Below are positions 39,109 to 51,430 of a DNA stretch of 64,000 bases, in pieces. The DNA lies in NCBI RefSeq assembly GCF_000189635.1, contig NW_002475955.1, positions 57,281 to 121,280 on the forward strand, written 5' to 3'. A program made the translations under genes and the position numbers. Source of the DNA: Tetrahymena thermophila SB210 (lineage: Eukaryota; Ciliophora; Oligohymenophorea; Hymenostomatida; Tetrahymenidae). Below the pieces are notes generated by a model. That model had not been told where the DNA came from, did not search any database, and saw only the letters and a program-made list of their open reading frames with translations. Position 1 is the first letter of the stretch, and every line of letters starts with the position of its first letter.

Positions 39109-40952
39109 ATGTTTTTGTATATAATTTTATTTATTTTCATAAAAGTACAATGCTATTAATTTGAAAATAAAACGCAAACATTGAAACCTTTTTCGTTTAA
39201 CATACACAGCGATGAAAAGGCATAAATTATAATACCAACTTCTATTTTTAGCTAATACAGAACTGTATTTAATTATAATAAAATTGATGGACCAAGTAAT
39301 CTTAATTAGTTTTGCAAATTCAAATATCATAATCTCAAAGTGGAAAACTTTATTTTATAAAGAATAAACCCGTCTGTTGATGGCTTTCTAATTAGCTTTT
39401 TTACATTTAGCAAGTATGTTGTGGCAATTACTGACAAATTTAGAATTATTTAATTTGCTATTGAAATTCAAGAACCTATTTGTGATCAATAAAATTAAAA
39501 CATCACTAACAGTAGTAGTTAACAAATATATTCTCTAGAATAAGTTTAAAATAAAATTACTAGAATATTTGAAAATGTCATTCCTTTGAATTTATAAAGT
39601 GGACTATAAGGAGAAACACCGCTATTTGGATATTCTAATGAAAATACAGTGCTTTTGTTTTATAGAAAAAAATCGATTTATATGAAAATATCCTCATTTA
39701 ATATTTATGAAATTTAAGAGAATTCTTATTAATAAAGAGATAATATCTATCGAACTCTTTCATTAAGTTCGAATGAGATTTTAATTGCAAGTGGAAAAGA
39801 TGGATTGGATTACTACAAGATAATAACACAAGATCAATCAGTTGAAAAATTAAATTTTATTCACAAAAATATTGAAATAGCCAAAGATAATGATATTAGA
39901 GATATTATTTTTTTGAACAAAAATTCTACAAATATCATTTATGCTTTGGTAGATTACACGAAAATAATATATATTTGTGATTAAAATTATTAAATTTTGT
40001 TTACAATTAATGATGTGCCCCCTTAAGTCACTCGTATTGCAAGTCCTTCACCTTCTATTTTACTAGCTATAGGTGTTGATTAAGAGTAATTTAAAGATAA
40101 AAGCAACAACTCATTTAACATTTTATTTAATTAACAAATTAGAGAAGACTCTTAAATAAGAGAATACATTATTGATTTACCAAATAAGAATTACACAATA
40201 AACAGGTATGAGTATTTCAAAAAAATAATTAAATGCTTATTTATTTTAACAAGACAATATAAAGGAGATGACGATGCTTGGAATGAGATTTTTGCGGATA
40301 AATAAATAAGTTTTGTCTTGGGAAAATACAGATCAAGGATATTTTTTCATGGAATAAATAGATAATTTTTACCAGAATACGAAATAGATAGTCGCAATAA
40401 AGATATAATGATTGATCAGAATTTGTATAAAAACATTATCCTTGCATTTTAAATGCCTATTAAAGAAGATTTATTACTATTTGCAATTACACCTGATGTA
40501 AAAATTAATTACAACTTTTCAAATAATAATAAAGTGTTTTTTTTTTTTTTAATTTATAGGAAATACTCAGCATCTCAATTACTCAGACTCCAAACTATTT
40601 GGAGTGTTTGAGTTCATAGGATGGTGAAGGCTCCTTTTAGCTGCAAATGTTTTCTACAGAATGTGATGCTCTATCTGAAATTAATTAAGGTTATCAAATA
40701 TGTAATAATTTTTTAGATGTAAAATTTGATATTACTAAAGTTTACATAGACTCAAAAAATCTAACAAATCTGATATTAATTATTGTATTGTGCTTGGCTT
40801 TTTTAATATCAATTATATTATTTGTAGTAATGACTATTATTAAAAGAATGAAAAATAAGTATAAAGAAGTGATTGAAGAAAACAGAACCTTAGCCTAGAA
40901 GTACTAAGAGCTAGAAAATTAGTCTTCTTACATGACAAAATAATAGTTTTGA
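39109..40952 (+). CDS. Type I single-pass membrane protein, function unknown
   Basis: Two exons, 39109-40497 and 40560-40952, 593 residues, TGA 40950-40952. The start gives a signal peptide, MFLYIILFIFIKVQC, directly before Gln/Asn-rich mature sequence. The large extracellular or luminal part is beta-rich by appearance (alternating hydrophobics, FLISFFTFSKYVVAITDKF, GLDYYKI), with several N-x-S/T sites; it might be a propeller, but I see no diagnostic motif. One transmembrane helix (NLILIIVLCLAFLISIILFV) lies ~60 residues before the end, followed by a basic stop-transfer (KRMKNK) and a short helical cytoplasmic tail. The intron is 62 nt, GTAAAA...TTATAG, and includes a run of 14 T; a shorter 26-nt alternative at the same acceptor is less likely. 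Ligand and function are unknown. Confidence 0.8.
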
Positions 40953-42252
40953 AAATAATATGATTTATTTATTTACTCCATGTAAAATATTTCTTAAAAA
41001 TTTTAGATAAAAATTCAAACAAAAATAAATTATAAATGAATATTTTATATGTATTTAGATATTCAATTTTGATACTTTTATTTGAGTTTATTTATTGTAT
41101 TTTTTATATATTAAAAACATAATATCAACATAGCAGTTTTGTTATTTGAATACAGTACAGTTTATGTATTTTATTGAATAACATATCTATTACAATTTTT
41201 TTTCTTACTAGCTAGTGTCTTGAAGTAATTTTAATACTTAAAATAAGTTATAAGGTTGCTGCTAAAGCCATAACTTCTAATAATATTTTTTACTATAAAA
41301 GCTGAAATAATAGGATTTTAATTGATCTAGTATGGATTGATTTTAAATATTTTGATTAGATTGATAACTTGATGAAGGAAAAGCTATCTACCTGCAGTTA
41401 ACTATAGAAGAAGGATTGATAAAAATAAAATAAACCTTATCTATTTTTTCAAAATAAAACAATTTTTTTAATTAATTTTTCTTAAATAATTTTTGATGAA
41501 AAAATTAAAAAATTTTATTTATCATAATTCTTCCATTCGAATATATTAGAGTCTTTAATTTATCCATATTAAAATGTTTAATAAATTTATGAACTATTTC
41601 TTTTATGTTTATCTTTATATAAAATAAATTAAAAAAATCTTCTTTTTAAATATAAAATAGTTATTTGGATTATTCAATTAATCATTTTTAAAATCTTAAA
41701 TTATTGTAATAAAATAATTTATTTGCTTGTTTTTTGAGTTTTTTAATGTTTTTGAAAAGATAAATTAATGCATTTCCTTTAATTATTAAACTTATAATTA
41801 ATTAGTAACTATGGTATTAGATTTCTTATGATTACTAAATAAAAATTCAAAAATTGAAATAATTTGAATAGAAGAGATTTTAAAGTCTATTTGAATATTG
41901 CAAATACTAACAATTTAGATAAATATAACGAGAAAAAAATCAAATAAATAAATAAATAAAAAAATAAAGAAGATATTTTATAATACATAGATAGATACTC
42001 ACTCACTCACTGACTTTGATATTTCTATCAATCTATATATCTATAGTATTTTATTAATTAACAACTTAGAAGCAATAAAAAGTAAATTTTATTAAAAATA
42101 ATAAATACATTTTAAAAAAGAATATTTGTCAGTAAGATAAACTAGGAAAAAGAGTTTAGGACTAAAGCTAATTTAACAGATAGGAAAATACTGAAAGCGA
42201 GATTTAAAAATTAACATTTGTAGATAATTTGGTTACAAGTAAATAGGATAAG
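40953..42252. other. Intergenic, AT-rich
   Basis: Upstream region of the second GTPase gene. Microsatellite-like 'actcactcactgact' near 41998-42012 and 'aaataaataaataaa' near 41945. No gene supported. Confidence 0.5.
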
Positions 42253-44996
42253 ATGAATTAAAGGATGTATGAATAAGAATATTAATACTAAGATAACGAT
42301 TAATTTGTTAATTAACAACACTAAAAAGTACCTTCGAATACAAATATGAACTAAAATGATTACTTAGGATAGGATTAAAGCGGTATTAGAAATAACAGAT
42401 TGAGCAGCAACATGCAGCATAACACATCTTATGAATAAGAACACAATAATCTTTAAAAATACAATTAAAATTATGATGCACAAGGAGGGAATAATTTTTC
42501 AAACTAAAACTAATTACCCAACAATAACAATATGTATTCTCAATTCAATCAATAAAAAGATGATTTACAAAATTAGATGGATCATGACCACAATTAATAA
42601 TTTGGTCTTCATTCAGGAATTTAAAATTAACAAAACCAGTAATAACAGCACTATTTTTATGATTAATAACAGTAAAATCAATAAGGTTTAAATTAACATG
42701 AAGCTTAATACATCTAAGAATAGCCAATTTCAAAAGAACCTGAGAATAATTATATTTCAGGCTAAATTGGCATGAATTAAAACAATTATAATTAAGGAGG
42801 TTAATTTATTAACTAGCTTGATGATGTAGAAATGGAATTACCTGAGGAGCAATCTTAGGAAGAAAGACAATCAAATGATAATATAAGCAGATATATTGTA
42901 CGTCATAGTGAAGCTGGTGTGGGTTTCTTGAGAAAATTGAATTAAAGTGCTTATGGCAAGAAATCAGTTATACGCTCTAAAATTGATTAGCTATTTGACA
43001 CTCTTGATGAGAAGGCCTAGCTTTAAAATTAGTTTAAAACTCTTGCTTAATATGAAAGAAAAGTAGATATTTAACCTATTTCAAGCGATGGCAAGCCAGT
43101 TATCTTGATCAAATGGAATGAAACTAATCAAATGTTCGAGCTTAATGAAGAAGTGTTATCAGTATATTAAATTAACTTTTATTGAATTTGTTCTGGAGTT
43201 AAAATTTCATCTATTTTTAATTTTAAAGGTTTTTAAAAAAATTGAAGAGAGAAAGAACTCAAAGGTTTCTTTTGTTTCCATCACAGGAGAAAAGTATAGC
43301 GGAAAGACTTTCCTTTTGAATGGACTTTTGTAGAACAATGTACATTAGGAGAGAGTAAAATATTTCTTTGGTAATGATAATATGAAAATAAAAATTTTTT
43401 TATTTTATTTAAGCTACAAAGCAGCTACTTCGGTAATTCTATTATCATGTGGAGTGAACCCATCTACGATAAGGTTTCTGACAGCGAAATATACTTCTTA
43501 GGTAAATCTAACTAATTTTATAGAAATAATTTTAATGATTAATACTAATTAAAAAAGATCTAAATGTTTAGTCAGATATGAGCGAAGAGTTAAAGGAAAA
43601 GATGTTTTTTATCTAATGCATTATATCAAATGTATTGCTTTTCAATGTTAAATCTAATCAAATCAAGGCCTAAGATTTTTATTATCTGAAGCATCTTTTA
43701 AAAATGCAAAACTATTTTGATTTTGATAGCTTAGAGTCAAAAGAAGACTTGAAGTATCTTATGCCTAAAATTAGCATCATCATGCGTGATTTTACTCATG
43801 AGATTAAGAAATAAGGATATACCTTAAGTGGATAGCAATATCTTGAAGAATATTTATTCGATGACTTGTAATTCACAAAGGCTAATGCTTAAGAATAAAA
43901 ACTCCGTAGAAGGTTTATAAAATATTTCCCTGATAGAGATTTATACACCATGGTTTCGCCTGTAAATTCTAATGATATTGATGCCTAATAAAAACTCTCA
44001 AACTTAAATGGAGTTTCCTTAGATGAACTAGACCCAGTTTTCTTAAGTGAGTTAACTTCATTAAGAAAGAGAATAGTTTCTAAAAATGAAATTCGCTCTA
44101 TTCGTGGTATTCGCCTTTCTAAAAACATGTTTATTTAGTATATTCAAAGCTTCTTGGAAGATGCTAATTCAAATGAGAAATTTAACATCGACAAAGCAAT
44201 ATCTATACTTTTAGAAAATGAGTTTATTACAGTTTATCATGAATGTGTTGACACATATAAGCGCGTGATGGAGTAACATTTTGGTGAATGCGAGTTTATG
44301 AGTTTAGAGTAAATGAATGAGAGTCTTAGAAATGCCAGAGAATAAGTATACTATCACTTCTTCCGCTTGAAAGCTCACGATGTTGAAATTGCTGAGTAAT
44401 TCTTCACAAAATACTATGATTTATTAAAGGAATTTATTAAAGATATGGAAAATCAATTCCATACAATTAACAATGAAGAAACATCTCGTATAGTTTCTCA
44501 AATAATCTAAGAAAAAGTTTAAGTTATATAACAGAAAACAAAGAACGACACTTTCAAGATTGAAGACATCATGTTCATAAAACAACAGTTCGAAGGAATT
44601 TTAAATGAAGTTAAAAACACTTGTGTGGGCTATAAAGCTAATTACAGTGAATAATATGGCATATTTGTGACTTAAATCTAAAGGACTATGATGGACGTGA
44701 TAGTTTAACAAATAAATATTCAACGTAACACAAATAAGAATCAATTAAATGAACTAAAACAATAAACAGCTAGCTTAAACAAAAAATTAAATCAAATTAA
44801 AGAAGAAAATAAAGGACATTCAAAACAAAGTGAAGCTAGTGCTAAAGAAAGAGCTTAGTAACAAGAGGATCTTTAAAAGGTACTAAAATAAGAAGCAAGT
44901 TTGCAAGCTTAACTTAAAAACCAATAAGAGCAGTTAGAATATGTAAAAAGATAATCTGAAAGATATTAGCAAGCTCAAAAGGAAAAGGTCTGCTGA
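42253..44996 (+). CDS. Guanylate-binding-protein-like GTPase with Gln/Asn-rich N-terminus
   Basis: Four exons, 42253-43161, 43229-43354, 43414-43501 and 43558-44996 (TGA 44994-44996), 853 residues. Residues 1-~200 are Gln/Asn-rich. The GB1/RHD3-type G domain follows: KPVILIKWNE and FELNEEVLSV (a GBP-like lead strand), P-loop GEKYSGKTFLLNGLL (residues 323-337), the MWSEPI segment matching GBP 'W-x-W-x2-P', and IIMRDF carrying the RD motif (Arg451-Asp452). The G3 motif is abnormal: the expected DTEG reads D-L-N-V (from Asp375). A helical middle domain and a Gln/Lys-rich coiled-coil end (residues ~740-850) match the GBP layout. GBPs and atlastins dimerise through the G domain and act on membranes. 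Nucleotide hydrolysis may be altered here. The family call is good; the activity is uncertain. Confidence 0.85.
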
Positions 44997-46051
44997 TAAA
45001 TATATATTTAAAGTTAATCAACAGAAGCTATCAATCAAAGATAATATAGATAATAAAAAACGTTTGTTAACTCACTTAAATTTTTTTTATACATTTCTGT
45101 ATTAATACTGAAATTTTCTGCTTTAAATTTATAAAAAATTCTTTTCATTTTTTTTTAATAAAAATCTCTATTAATATTTTATTTTATAATATTGAATATA
45201 AAATAACCTAAAAAAATGCCATTTTTTGTATGAAACATAAGAATGTAAAAATAGAAATTAAAACCTATAAAAAAACTACATTTAAACAATAAATTTTAAA
45301 CTATTAAAATTAATGCTAAACAAACTTAAAAAAAAACAATTTAAATCAAAAAAATTTAATTCATAGCTTTTGAATTTAATTTTTTAATGAACAATATTTT
45401 TAAAAAAATATTTTGATTAGTAAAAATAATACTAAAAATTTTTAAATAAATAAATGAAAGTAAGTTGCTTCAAATAAAGTTTAACTATTTTTATCTTTTT
45501 TAATTGAGAAATATTATTTGGATATTTTCTATGAGATTCTTGTATTTTTATAAAAATGATTTTTTTGATTATTTATATTAAGAAATATAATATAATATAT
45601 TTGAATTGGTTTAATTTTATAGAAATTATTATCAAAAATAAATATTTCAAATTATTTTAACAATACTCAAAAGTTTTCAGCTATCAAAACATTAACTTAT
45701 TTTAATAATTTTTTCTTTTTTTAATTATATTTACTTATTTTATGAAGGAAAAAACTAATTATATTTGGAATTATTTTAATTTAACAGAAGTTATTATCAA
45801 AAAAAGTATTTTAAATTATTATCATTATGATAATAAATTTTATGCTAACTTTAAAAGATTTAAATTAACTTTTGTTTGGTTTTTACATTTAAAAAATAAA
45901 ATATTTATTTTAAACATATTTTATGATAAATAATATTATTATAATAAAAGAGCAACAACATTTTTAATCTAAAAAATAGTATTTAATATTTATGAAAATA
46001 AAATTATCCATCTATGTTTTTTTAAATTTATTAAACTATCATTCAAAAGTT
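44997..46051. other. Intergenic between convergent genes
   Basis: AT-rich. A diverged short direct repeat is visible, with 'aattattatcaaaaataaat' near 45625 resembling 'aagttattatcaaaaaaagt' near 45787. A standard-code ORF at 45742 simply runs into antisense sequence and is not called. Confidence 0.5.
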
Positions 46052-47410
46052 TCATGAGTTTTTTATAATTTTTGAATAATTCCTAAATTTAAGGGCATAA
46101 TCAATTTTATTTGTTATTTATTTAATTTTTTCACAATAACAATCCATTTCTTTTTAAGATATTTGATATTTCTTAGTCAAATACAAAAACTCTAATTGAG
46201 TGCAAATTTTATTACTTAAAATGTTAAATGCTTTTATCTATTATACATTCTCTTCTTTGAAGAATTGTTCAAGAATACTATAGGTTGACTCATTCAATTA
46301 AATAGATTAAGGATTTTCAAATATTTAAGTATACAATCTTGAACTATTTTAGAACTATTATATAGTCACATCCTAAGTTGAGTATCCTAAACAAGTAAGA
46401 AATATATTAAATAATTTATCAACTTAAATTGGAAATTAAACTGATAAATTGTTTGTCATAAACTCATACATAGTCATTTTTATTTTCCTATTCTAAATCA
46501 TTAGCAAATATAAATCATAAAATTCTTTTTGTTAAGTGAGTTGATTATAAATTACTTCAATATTTTTATAATAATGTTTGTAGTTAATTAACGAAATGTT
46601 TTTGACTAAAGAATTGAACATTTTATCTACAAATCTGAGTTTTTATAAATTTTTAATATCCAAGAAAGATAGCACAACAGAATTGATGTTGAAATTAATT
46701 ATTTTATGATATTCTTTTTCAAATTTAAGGTAATAAACTTTTTATTAATACTACTCTTTCATTTAAATTGTCATTATTTTTTGATATGTCCTAAGATATG
46801 ACCATTTTTATTACTAGAAAATAATTAAAGCATCTAACAGATTGTTCATTTTGTGTAAAGCTGCTATTTTAGACAGAAATTTATTAACAAAGCCAATTAT
46901 TTATTCTAGTTTTTCGTCGTAGCATTTTAAAAATATATGTTTATTTTCTAATTTAGGTACAGATTAGCATTAAGAAAGCAAAATAAGTGATGCAAACACA
47001 TCTTATTGCCTATTGATAAGTTCTATCTTCTTTTCTAACATATCTACATCTAGCCTAATAGGAAAATTAAATACAGCACTAAAAAAGTTAACAAAGTAAT
47101 TTTTGTTACTATAATTTATTAAACCAACGAAATTAGCATAAATTGAATCATCTAAAAATATTTTGCTTTATTAAAGCAGCTCTTTGTATTAAAAGTAATT
47201 TTCAGCATAAAGGCTCTACTCTTTAATAAACTGATAGTATTTTTTTTATTCATTTATACATTTATTTATTATTTATCCTACTCTTAGCCTAGTATTTCTA
47301 GATACTAATACTAATTAGATTATTGATTTTGGGTCTAAGTGTTTCACAATGTGAAAAAGAATATCCAATGGTATTTAATCAAAATTTATTATGTTTATTT
47401 ATGCATTCAT
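46052..47410 (-). CDS. F-box-like protein
   Basis: Intronless as read: ATG 47410-47408 to TGA 46054-46052, 452 residues. The N-terminus INFDQIPLDILFHIVKHLDP and the following KSIIQLVLVSRNTRLRV match an F-box: Leu/Ile-Pro, hydrophobic helices, then the V-S-R strand near residue 40. F-box proteins link substrates to Skp1-cullin ubiquitin ligases. The remaining ~400 residues are Lys/Asn/Phe-rich helical sequence without a recognised substrate-binding repeat. Just upstream, another TGA-free stretch (47533-47411) encodes charged helix in a different frame (KLALFEFQKQTFIKLKKKRE-like) and has no obvious splice site linking it. The true start might therefore lie further upstream. It converges on the GTPase gene. 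Confidence 0.65.
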
Positions 47411-48237
47411 TCTCAGCAAAAGAAATTTGACTATGTTTGAATTTTTAGAATAAGATTTATCTTTTATTTTTCTCTCTTTTTCTTTAATTTTATAAAGGTT
47501 TATTTTTGAAATTCAAAAAGAGCCAATTTATCTATTTCCATATCATTCTATTCTTTTAATTTATCAAATAAAGTCCAACGAACAGAAAAATCACTAGCCT
47601 CGCTAATCAGAATTCAACATACTTTTTAACTAATTAATTCAATATATATTCTAAAATTAATATCAAATTTTAAATATAATTTAAATTTTAAATCCATATC
47701 AGAATAAATCAAATAAGTAAAGACATTCTCATCAGAAAATAATCATGGATATCAAACTATTTTGTTGAAATCTGAACTGAAGTTTTATACCAAATGTTAA
47801 GATAAAAATATTATAAAAAGGAAATTACAATAAAAAGATATATAAAATTGCATTAATTAAATTTAAGGTAATACTTTTAAAAATGCCTACAAGCAATAAT
47901 TAAATATATTTGTTGTATAAAAGTATGTAGTTGAATCTAAAATGCTTTTATTCTTTTAAAGAAAGTTAATCAATCATATTCTTTTATTATATAAAATTAA
48001 TTTTTATTTTAATTTGATAATTTTTTTGTGAAGATTTTAATTTAATTAAAATTGAGACAAATTTTATTGCTTAAAAATCTTAAAAAGTTGTAAATTATTG
48101 GTTAAACAATAAATTAATTTTCAATAAATGTTTTAATTTGAATTATTATATTTTATGAAAATTTAAAATTAAAATTAAATATTTTGAGTTTGTTCAAAAT
48201 ATTTTTAATCAGGTTTTTATTTATTGCTCTTTTTTTT
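47411..48237. other. Upstream region of the F-box gene
   Basis: AT-rich. Includes a candidate coding fragment at about 47533-47411 on the minus strand, discussed with the F-box gene. A weakly similar extra repeat unit may lie near 48000-48237. Confidence 0.4.
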
Positions 48238-49130
48238 AATTTTAAAATAAATAAAATTTCTTTGAAGATTTTAATTTAAATTAGATTAAACATAATAATT
48301 TTAAATAGGATAAGTTATTATTAATTATTAAAATACCCTAATTTCTCTTTTTTGTAATTTATTTTTTAATCCATTAAGGAATATATTTATTTGATCATTT
48401 AAAAATAGTATTAGTCTTTACTTAATTTATTTATCAAATAATAAATAATTAATGAATGACAAATAAATAACCCTTTTTCAAAAATTTTTTTTTCCTCTTA
48501 AGTTTTAAAAGAAATAAAATTTTTCTTGAAAGGCTTTTATTTAAATTATATTAAATATAATAAGGTTGTTTCTAATTTATTTAATGCTTTGTAAAATACC
48601 ATTAAGTTATTATAATTTTTTATTAGAATTATATCTTGATATACCTAATATCAAAATATGATTAAATAATAAAAATTACCATTATTATTAATTAGGAAAC
48701 TACAAAAATATTTTTTTATTTAATATTTGTATTTACATAATTGAAATATCATATAATAAATAATTAATTAAAAACAAATTCCTTATTTCAAATTTTTTTA
48801 AATTACTTGTATTTATTCCACTTTAAATTTTAAAATAAATAAAATTTTACTTTAGCCTTTAATTTAAATTATATTAAACATGAGATTATTGTATCTTCTT
48901 AACTTAATGCTTTGTAAAAAAAATATTAAATTTATTTTAATTTTATATTTATTTGAATAAATCTATCTTCAAAATAGTTTTTAAATAATATAGATTATTA
49001 TAATTAATATGAAAACTACCCTAATCTCTCTATTATTATAATCTATCAATTTATTAAGATAGCTTTTTTATTATTTCAATATTTTATTAAGTATAGCCTT
49101 TAAATTATTTATTTATTATAATAAATAATA
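48238..49130. repeat. Diverged ~260-320-bp direct repeats, three copies
   Basis: Three units start near 48239, 48500 and 48825 with the same series of motifs: 'ttttaaaa(t/g)aaataaaattt', then 'tttaatttaaatta(g/t)attaaa', then 'taatgctttgtaaaa' (units 2 and 3, at about 48581 and 48904) and 'accctaat(t/c)tctct' (units 1 and 3). Substitutions are frequent, so the duplication is old. No coding sense; it lies in the 2.3-kb divergent spacer. Confidence 0.65.
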
Positions 49131-49760
49131 ATTAAAAATAAATAATATTCTTTATAAAAAGCTTTTAAAAGTTGAGCAAATTTGATAAATTCAAATCTAC
49201 TTTGTTCATTTTCATTTTAAATATTATTTTGAAACTGTAAATGTTGATATTTACTCTTTATTTATTTATATTTCAAGTAAAAAATTGTTATTTAAGTAAA
49301 TTGGTGAAAGAATAAAAATGAAAATAACTTCTTTTTTTTATTATTAACTTAGTTTACTATACACCCTATATTCTGATATTAATAATTCTTTTCTAACTTC
49401 ACTTAAAGTAATCGAAGATTTTTGATTAAGAGATATTAAATAGTTTGATTATATATACAATTTCAATAATATTAGCAGCTTTAATAAATATAATACCCAG
49501 ACAGAATCAAGCATTCCAATTTTTTCCTTAAAAATATAATTTTTAATTTCAAAATAAAATTTATCAAAAATATTTAATTTATTTATATAGGTTGGATTGG
49601 AATTCCTGTAAAAACCTAATAAATTTTTTTATGATTTTGTTATTTGATTAGAACGAACCCATGAATATTTCAATTATTATTTAAGATTTTTTCAATTACA
49701 ATTTAACAATATTTCAATTATAATTTAAGAATTTTAAAATTGAAGAAAATCAATAAATAA
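49131..49760. other. Intergenic, AT-rich, upstream of Q/N-rich gene
   Basis: No gene seen. Short repeated phrases 'tatttcaattataatttaag' near 49665-49735 precede the start at 49761. Confidence 0.5.
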
Positions 49761-51147
49761 ATGGATTAAGAAGATAGAATTTCATCATAACTAAAACAAT
49801 CTCCTACATTTTAGTAAGGATTTACAGACTAAAATAAAAATAAGGATCTGAGCGATATATAATTCAGTTTAAATTAAGTTAAGTCACTAATTGAGGGAAA
49901 GCTAAGCTCATTTTAGAAGTTTTTGGAAGTTGGAAACTCGTCGTAGACTGCTTAGTAACAGTTACTAGACAATACTTTTGCTAGCAATAAAATACTAGAA
50001 AACCATATAAATTAAATATAAGAGATTTGCAAATTTAATATTCAAAATAATTTAAACAAGCTAAAAGAACCACCAATACCTTTAGATTCAAATGTAAATA
50101 TTTTATAAAATATTTTAATTAATTATTTATATTTAAAAGAAAGCCTTAAGCTCAGATGAGAAAATTATGAACAACATGTTTAATAAGAATATGAATTAGG
50201 GGTTACAAAGAAAGTAGGAAAATTAAAGGAAAAATTTGTATTTCAATGATATCTAGTCAAATAACAATAGGCAAATTTAATTTTAATAGGAAGAAGCTAA
50301 TTAAATTTATGATGAAGAAATTGATCCTGAACAAGGAGAATACTATGAAGATGAAATGGGAACAGGTAACTATTAAGAGGATTATGATGAATATTATGAT
50401 GATGATGATCAAGACTAAGACATATAAGAGGAAATATAATAATAATAATATGAATATGATGATTATACTTACTAAAATTAAAACGTTAATTCAGCTAATT
50501 TATAAGGATAAATTAGAAATTACTCCTATGATTATATGCCTAAAAATTAACCAATTAAATATTAAAAGCCATTTGTGTAAGAAGCATCACATAATTAACA
50601 ATACTAAAATAATTATAATTCTTCTTAATATAATAATTTTAGTGATTAATCTCAATACATACCAGATTAGCCACAATAATTAAATTAGAATAATAATCGA
50701 TTTTACTAAAAGTCTCAAAGTCCAAATTACGAAAATTATAAAATGCAAGAACAGTCCTTTCATAATGGTTATGTGAACAGCTTCAATTATTAGCAAAAAA
50801 GAGCGCCAGGTTAACCTCTCAGAAATAAACTTGAATAAGATCAACGATTAGAGATTTATAGAAAATTTGAAATGGAGCACCATATTTAAATTCCTAAATT
50901 TTTTAAAAGCACATTTTATTTATAAAAAACACCCAGGTCAAGATTTTTCTAGCACCTAACCAACAATGAATTTTATGCTGTGGCTTAAATCTACGAAAAA
51001 TTAGGTACTCAATAATAAGTGGCAGATTTGTTGGATACAAGTGTACCAAATGTAAAGAGAATCCTTACCACAGTTAAATAGCAAATAGAATGTGGAGCTA
51101 TTGAACCAACTACACCATTTACAATATTACACTAATAAATCAGGTGA
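49761..51147 (+). CDS. Gln/Asn-rich acidic protein with possible C-terminal helix-turn-helix
   Basis: Two exons, 49761-50093 and 50140-51147, joined by a 46-nt intron (GTAAAT...TTAAAAG), 446 residues, TGA 51145-51147. The middle is strongly acidic and Tyr-rich (repeated YDD/EDYDE patterns), then Asn/Gln/Tyr-rich and surely disordered. The last ~100 residues look folded: KLEQDQRLEIYRKFEMEHHI, FYAVAQIYEKLGTQQQVADL and LDTSVPNVKRILTTVKQQIE. The QQQVADLLDTSVPNVKRIL stretch has the spacing of a helix-turn-helix and could bind DNA, but this is inference only. The gene converges on the coiled-coil gene, with 283 bases between stop codons. Function is unknown. Confidence 0.7.
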
Positions 51148-51430
51148 GACATAAGCAAAATTACTAAGTAAATGATTAAAATAAGAGCTACAATTGTTTA
51201 GCTTTTCATCAACATAGATAGTGATTTAATTTATTGAAAATAAATTTGTCATTTAAGCTAAAGTTTGTTTAAGAGCGAAAATAGAATATTTTAATATAAA
51301 CTAACTAATTAATTGTATGTGTTTGAATATATTTTAAAACTAAAATTGTATACAATAAATAAATATAGATTCATTCATATTAATTATCTTTAATTCTTTT
51401 TATTACATTTATTCAATAAGAGTTTGCTCT

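Noticed and set aside
45742..45933. 63-residue Lys/Asn/Tyr/Phe-rich ORF
   Set aside because: Under the ciliate code it continues into sequence antisense to the F-box gene, and its composition is that of AT-rich spacer; no domain or start context.
50246..50683. 145-residue Met/Ile/Lys-rich ORF on the + strand
   Set aside because: Off-frame within the acidic Tyr/Gln exon of the gene at 49761-51147; the true frame is fixed by the exon join and the folded C-terminal part.
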